Assembly: GCA_044344715.1 (NCBI GenBank) | Contig: JBIJCI010000068.1 | Coordinates: 1-6,980 of the forward strand | Direction: 5' to 3' | Origin: F1-60-MAGs027 sp044344715 | Lineage (GTDB): Bacteria; Actinomycetota; Acidimicrobiia; Acidimicrobiales; Ilumatobacteraceae | Length of the DNA stretch: 6,980 bases | Shown here: positions 5,030-6,980 of the stretch, piece after piece | How the letters are laid out: each line of letters starts with the position of its first letter | Position numbering within the stretch: position 1 is the first letter of the stretch | Made by a program: the position numbers and the translations under genes | Notes under the pieces: model-generated | What the model was told of the DNA's origin: nothing | What the model saw: the letters and a program-made list of their open reading frames with translations, nothing else | Databases searched by the model: none

Positions 5030-5075
5030 TGGGCGCTGAGGGACTCGAACCCCCGACCCTCTCCTTGTAAGGGAG
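5030..5075. other. Putative attachment-site half (att) in the tRNA 3' half
   Basis: The integrase and excisionase genes point to recombination within the tRNA 3' part. Elements of this class usually carry a copy of the sequence from the anticodon or T-loop to the tRNA end, so the gene stays intact after insertion; here it is intact. The exact core is not determinable without the other junction, so the limits given are only approximate. Confidence 0.5.
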
Positions 5076-5103
5076 ATGCTCTAACCAACTGAGCTAAGCG
5101 CCC
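5030..5103 (-). tRNA. tRNA-Val (anticodon TAC)
   Basis: A full cloverleaf reads on the minus strand. The acceptor stem GGGCGCT pairs with AGCGCCC, and the D-arm GCTC/GAGC encloses AGTTGGTTA. The anticodon stem TCTCC/GGAGA encloses loop CTTACAA (anticodon TAC, decoding GTA). The variable loop is GGGTC and the T-arm GGGGG/CCCTC encloses TTCGAGT. The discriminator is A at 5030 and CCA is not encoded. It lies 36 bases downstream of the SDR gene on the same strand and serves as the probable integration target. Confidence 0.96.
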
Positions 5104-5139
5104 GCACGACTCGTTCGAGACGAACTGCGGGAGGTCAGT

Positions 5140-5829
5140 TTACGTGGCACCAACGTCGTCGAACGCCTCCGTGGGCAAATCGCGTTCGCCGGCGACGATG
5201 GCGTCGACGATGCGACGTGCAACCGCGTCGGGGTTCAACCCGACGGGCATCCGCGGCGCAGAGCCGGCAATCGCCCGCAACTCGAGTCCGGTATCGGTGT
5301 GGGGCGGCCTCGCATCGATCACATCGATCCGGCGTTTACGCCATTCTCGGCCCACCGCCGACATCGCCGCCCATGCGGCCGCTTTGGAGGCGCTGTAGGC
5401 GGCCATTCCGGCAACGGGATTCGTCGCCACCACCCCCGAGACGCTCAGGAAGAATCCACCGTCCGGTAGGTGGACTGCCGATTCACGGAGCATCACGAGT
5501 GGAGCGATTGCGTTCACCGCGAACAGTCGGTCGATGGTCGCGTCGTCGAGATCCGTAACGTTCCCGAACGCCACCAGCCCGGAGGCGTTCACCAGTCCGT
5601 CGAACGGAGCGACCGAGGCGATGGCAACGCGAAGTGCCTGGTGATTGGTCACGTCGGCGAGCGCGTATTGCACCACGCTCCCGCCGTCGAGTCGCGTGTG
5701 GTCCCTCACGATTGCCGAAACCCTGCACCCCCGCGCCGAGAGATGGTGTGCGATTCGCGATCCGAGCACGCCGGTGGCACCGACCACCACGACGTGCGCA
5801 CCGGTCAGGTCACGGACGGTTCCGGTCAC
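5140..5829 (-). CDS. Short-chain dehydrogenase/reductase (SDR)
   Basis: An NAD(P)-dependent oxidoreductase of the classical SDR family; substrate unknown. The Rossmann glycine motif GATGVLG is at residues 17-23. Asp59 (ALADV) is the adenine-contact position, NASG at 81-84 stands for NNAG, and Asn106 is in FAVNAIAP. The catalytic Ser is in SVSGVV (about 131) and Tyr145-x3-Lys149 is in YSASK. The protein is about 229 aa, near the usual 230-260. Start: the GTG at 5829 forms a GTGA overlap with the upstream phosphatase stop and leaves a normal 11-residue lead into the first beta strand. An in-frame GTG at 5850 would add seven residues. Same strand as the phosphatase and permease, so a probable operon. 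The overlap suggests coupled expression and perhaps a linked cyclitol or sugar substrate, which is inference only. Confidence 0.92.
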   Translation of the reverse strand: MTGTVRDLTGAHVVVVGATGVLGSRIAHHLSARGCRVSAIVRDHTRLDGGSVVQYALADVTNHQALRVAIASVAPFDGLVNASGLVAFGNVTDLDDATIDRLFAVNAIAPLVMLRESAVHLPDGGFFLSVSGVVATNPVAGMAAYSASKAAAWAAMSAVGREWRKRRIDVIDARPPHTDTGLELRAIAGSAPRMPVGLNPDAVARRIVDAIVAGERDLPTEAFDDVGAT

Positions 5830-6593
5830 GGCTGCTCGCGGATTCGGCACACCGAGTCGAACAGTGCCGGGGTTGCGGCGACCACTGGTGAGCGTCGCTC
5901 ACCATGATGCGTGACCAGGAGTTCGCGACCGTTCAGCTCCCCCACCCGTGCCCCCGCCTCGATACATACGTGCACGCTGGCCAGGTAATCCCAGGCCCCG
6001 TGCGAGGACAGGTCGACCCATGCGTCGAGGGTTCCCTGGGCAACGAGGCAGATATCGAGCGCGGCGGCCCCGAGCGCACGGAACTGCGCCCAACCCGGGT
6101 GACGCTTCGGCACCCCCGAAACACCGACGACGGCATCGGACAAGCGTTCGCATGCTGACGGCCTGAGAACATCGCCGTTGTGGAACGCGCCGCCACCCCG
6201 GGTTGCAGTCCAGCGATTCTCGTTGGAGTACTGATTGGCCACGAGTGACGCGCGATGGCCGCCGATGTCCACCGCTGCGAGTGCGGTGGCGTACCACGGC
6301 ACCCGGCGACTCGCATTGGTCGAGCCGTCGAGGGGATCCATGACGACGATGATCGAGTCGTCGTTCCAGTCGCCGGTGCGACCGCTCTCCTCGGACAGCA
6401 CCGCGCAGCCTGCCCCATGCAGGACCTCGAGCGCGGCTGCGTCGGCCCGCAGATCCACGGAGTACTGGGTGGCCCGCAGACCGGACGGGCCCCAGTCGGT
6501 ATTCGTGCTCAGGACCGAGTAGACGGCATCGGCTGCGTCGTGAAGGACACGCAGGATGTCGTCGTTTGAGGATGCAACCGTGAGTCGGGACAT
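5826..6593 (-). CDS. Inositol monophosphatase-family phosphatase
   Basis: A 255-aa Mg2+-dependent phosphatase of the IMPase/FIG superfamily, which hydrolyses myo-inositol phosphates, histidinol phosphate, PAP or fructose-1,6-bisphosphate. Metal-binding motifs are present: Glu68-Glu69 in LSEESG, Asp86/Asp89 in MDPLDGSTN, and Asp202 in GAWDYLASVHVCIEAGA. The exact substrate cannot be read from these motifs. The ATG at 6593 begins MSRLTVASSNDDILRVLHDAADA, a normal family N-terminus; the frame is open further upstream but those codons are within the permease gene region and look like shadow. There is no strong Shine-Dalgarno. It sits 29 bp after the permease stop and overlaps the SDR start by four bases. 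Confidence 0.93.
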   Translation of the reverse strand: MSRLTVASSNDDILRVLHDAADAVYSVLSTNTDWGPSGLRATQYSVDLRADAAALEVLHGAGCAVLSEESGRTGDWNDDSIIVVMDPLDGSTNASRRVPWYATALAAVDIGGHRASLVANQYSNENRWTATRGGGAFHNGDVLRPSACERLSDAVVGVSGVPKRHPGWAQFRALGAAALDICLVAQGTLDAWVDLSSHGAWDYLASVHVCIEAGARVGELNGRELLVTHHGERRSPVVAATPALFDSVCRIREQP

Positions 6594-6622
6594 CGGCCAG
6601 TCACCGTACCGTTGCCGTGCGG

Positions 6623-6980
6623 CTAACGCTCGTCGCGCACGAACGGCTGTCCCAGCGTCTTCGGAGCGCCGAGCAGTCGGCGGGCACGGGGGGTCGACAG
6701 CACGACGAGGACCGCCAGCGTCACGAGGTACGGGAACATCGCCACCACCGTCGGCGGCAGCACGTTGATCTGCTCGGCTTGCAACGTGAACGGAACCTGG
6801 AGGGAGAAGCCGAACAGTACCGCCCCACCGATGGTGCGCAACGGTCGCCAGGATGCGAATACCACGAGAGCGAGTGCGATCCAACCGATTCCGTTGGTGG
6901 TGGCGGCCTGGTTCCACGCTGCACCGCGCGCGAACATGTACCACGCGCCCGCAAACGCCATGAGCGCTCCCCCGGCGACG
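6623..6980 (-). CDS. ABC transporter permease, C-terminal part (cut by window edge)
   Basis: The frame stays open to the window edge and reads VAGGALMAFAGAWYM, which is internal sequence of a permease rather than a start, so the gene begins beyond 6980. Hydrophobic segments include IGWIALALVVFASW, then IGGAVLFGFSLQVPF, then VAMFPYLVTLAVLVVL, followed by a cytoplasmic tail ending TLGQPFVRDER. The arrangement (GWIALALVxF...GAVLFG...PYLVTLAVL) is that of the second permease of BMP-type nucleoside/riboside or simple-sugar ABC importers (NupQ/YufQ-like), in the branched-chain-amino-acid permease fold. The precise substrate is inferred only. It would form an operon with the phosphatase gene downstream. 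Confidence 0.85.
   Translation of the reverse strand, partial: VAGGALMAFAGAWYMFARGAAWNQAATTNGIGWIALALVVFASWRPLRTIGGAVLFGFSLQVPFTLQAEQINVLPPTVVAMFPYLVTLAVLVVLSTPRARRLLGAPKTLGQPFVRDER

Larger units (their letters stand above)
1..5030. mobile_element. Integrase-proximal end of a tRNA-Val-integrated element
   Basis: The tyrosine recombinase and excisionase-like genes sit directly beside the 3' end of a tRNA gene. The tRNA lies on the minus strand with its 3' end at 5030, so an element inserted at that end extends leftward, which is where int and xis lie. Gene content left of the tRNA is accessory: a PIN-domain protein, a metallopeptidase, a small plasmid/ICE-type protein and unknown proteins. 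Right of the tRNA are ordinary chromosomal genes. I found no second copy of the tRNA 3' end in the window, so the other boundary is outside it and the element type (ICE, prophage or satellite) cannot be decided. No replication, transfer or structural phage gene is visible. Confidence 0.72.

Noticed and set aside
4861..5070. Plus-strand frame ending GAEGLEPPTLSL
   Set aside because: The C-terminus is the antisense reading of the tRNA T-arm and anticodon arm, a common spurious motif, and the rest covers the xis promoter region.
5470..5907. Plus-strand frames opposite the SDR and phosphatase genes
   Set aside because: Antisense to two genes with intact family motifs; Arg/Ser/His-rich shadow sequence with no ribosome site.

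Overview
The window is high-GC bacterial DNA. Its GC- or CG-ending codons, frequent GTG starts and a TANNNT-type leaderless promoter suggest an actinomycete-like organism. The chromosomal pair of inositol-phosphatase-like and SDR genes fits that, but the genus cannot be fixed from sequence alone. It divides at a tRNA gene. To the right (about 5030-6980) is ordinary chromosome; to the left (1-5030) is the integrase-proximal end of an integrated mobile element whose far end lies outside the window.

Chromosomal side: three genes run leftward in a probable operon. They are the C-terminal part of an ABC transporter permease, an inositol-monophosphatase-family phosphatase, and an SDR oxidoreductase that overlaps the phosphatase stop by a GTGA junction. 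A tRNA-Val (anticodon TAC) gene follows on the same strand.

Element side: the tRNA 3' end faces an excisionase-like MerR/HTH_17 protein and a full-length tyrosine recombinase, the classic arrangement of a tRNA-targeting integrative element. Next come a solitary PIN-domain protein (probable RNase) and, divergent from it, a secreted or membrane-anchored matrixin-like zinc metallopeptidase (HExxHxxGxxH plus Met-turn). Further left are an eight-cysteine putative zinc-binding protein, a small helical protein, a small protein of a plasmid/ICE-associated family, and an unrecognised 187-aa protein with a strong terminator behind it. No replication, partition or conjugation gene is visible.

The most unusual part is the non-coding stretch 1359-1701 between two divergent genes. 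It holds two 73-bp direct repeats (148-bp period, 52 bp identical), a perfect 10-bp inverted repeat that carries a further inverted copy of the repeat's first motif, and several more stem-loops, one of them arranged as a potential pseudoknot. It could be an origin or transfer site, a duplicated operator, or a structured RNA. A second cis signal is a shared block (GTGACCCT, then CGGCGCG) at the same distance upstream of two minus-strand element genes.
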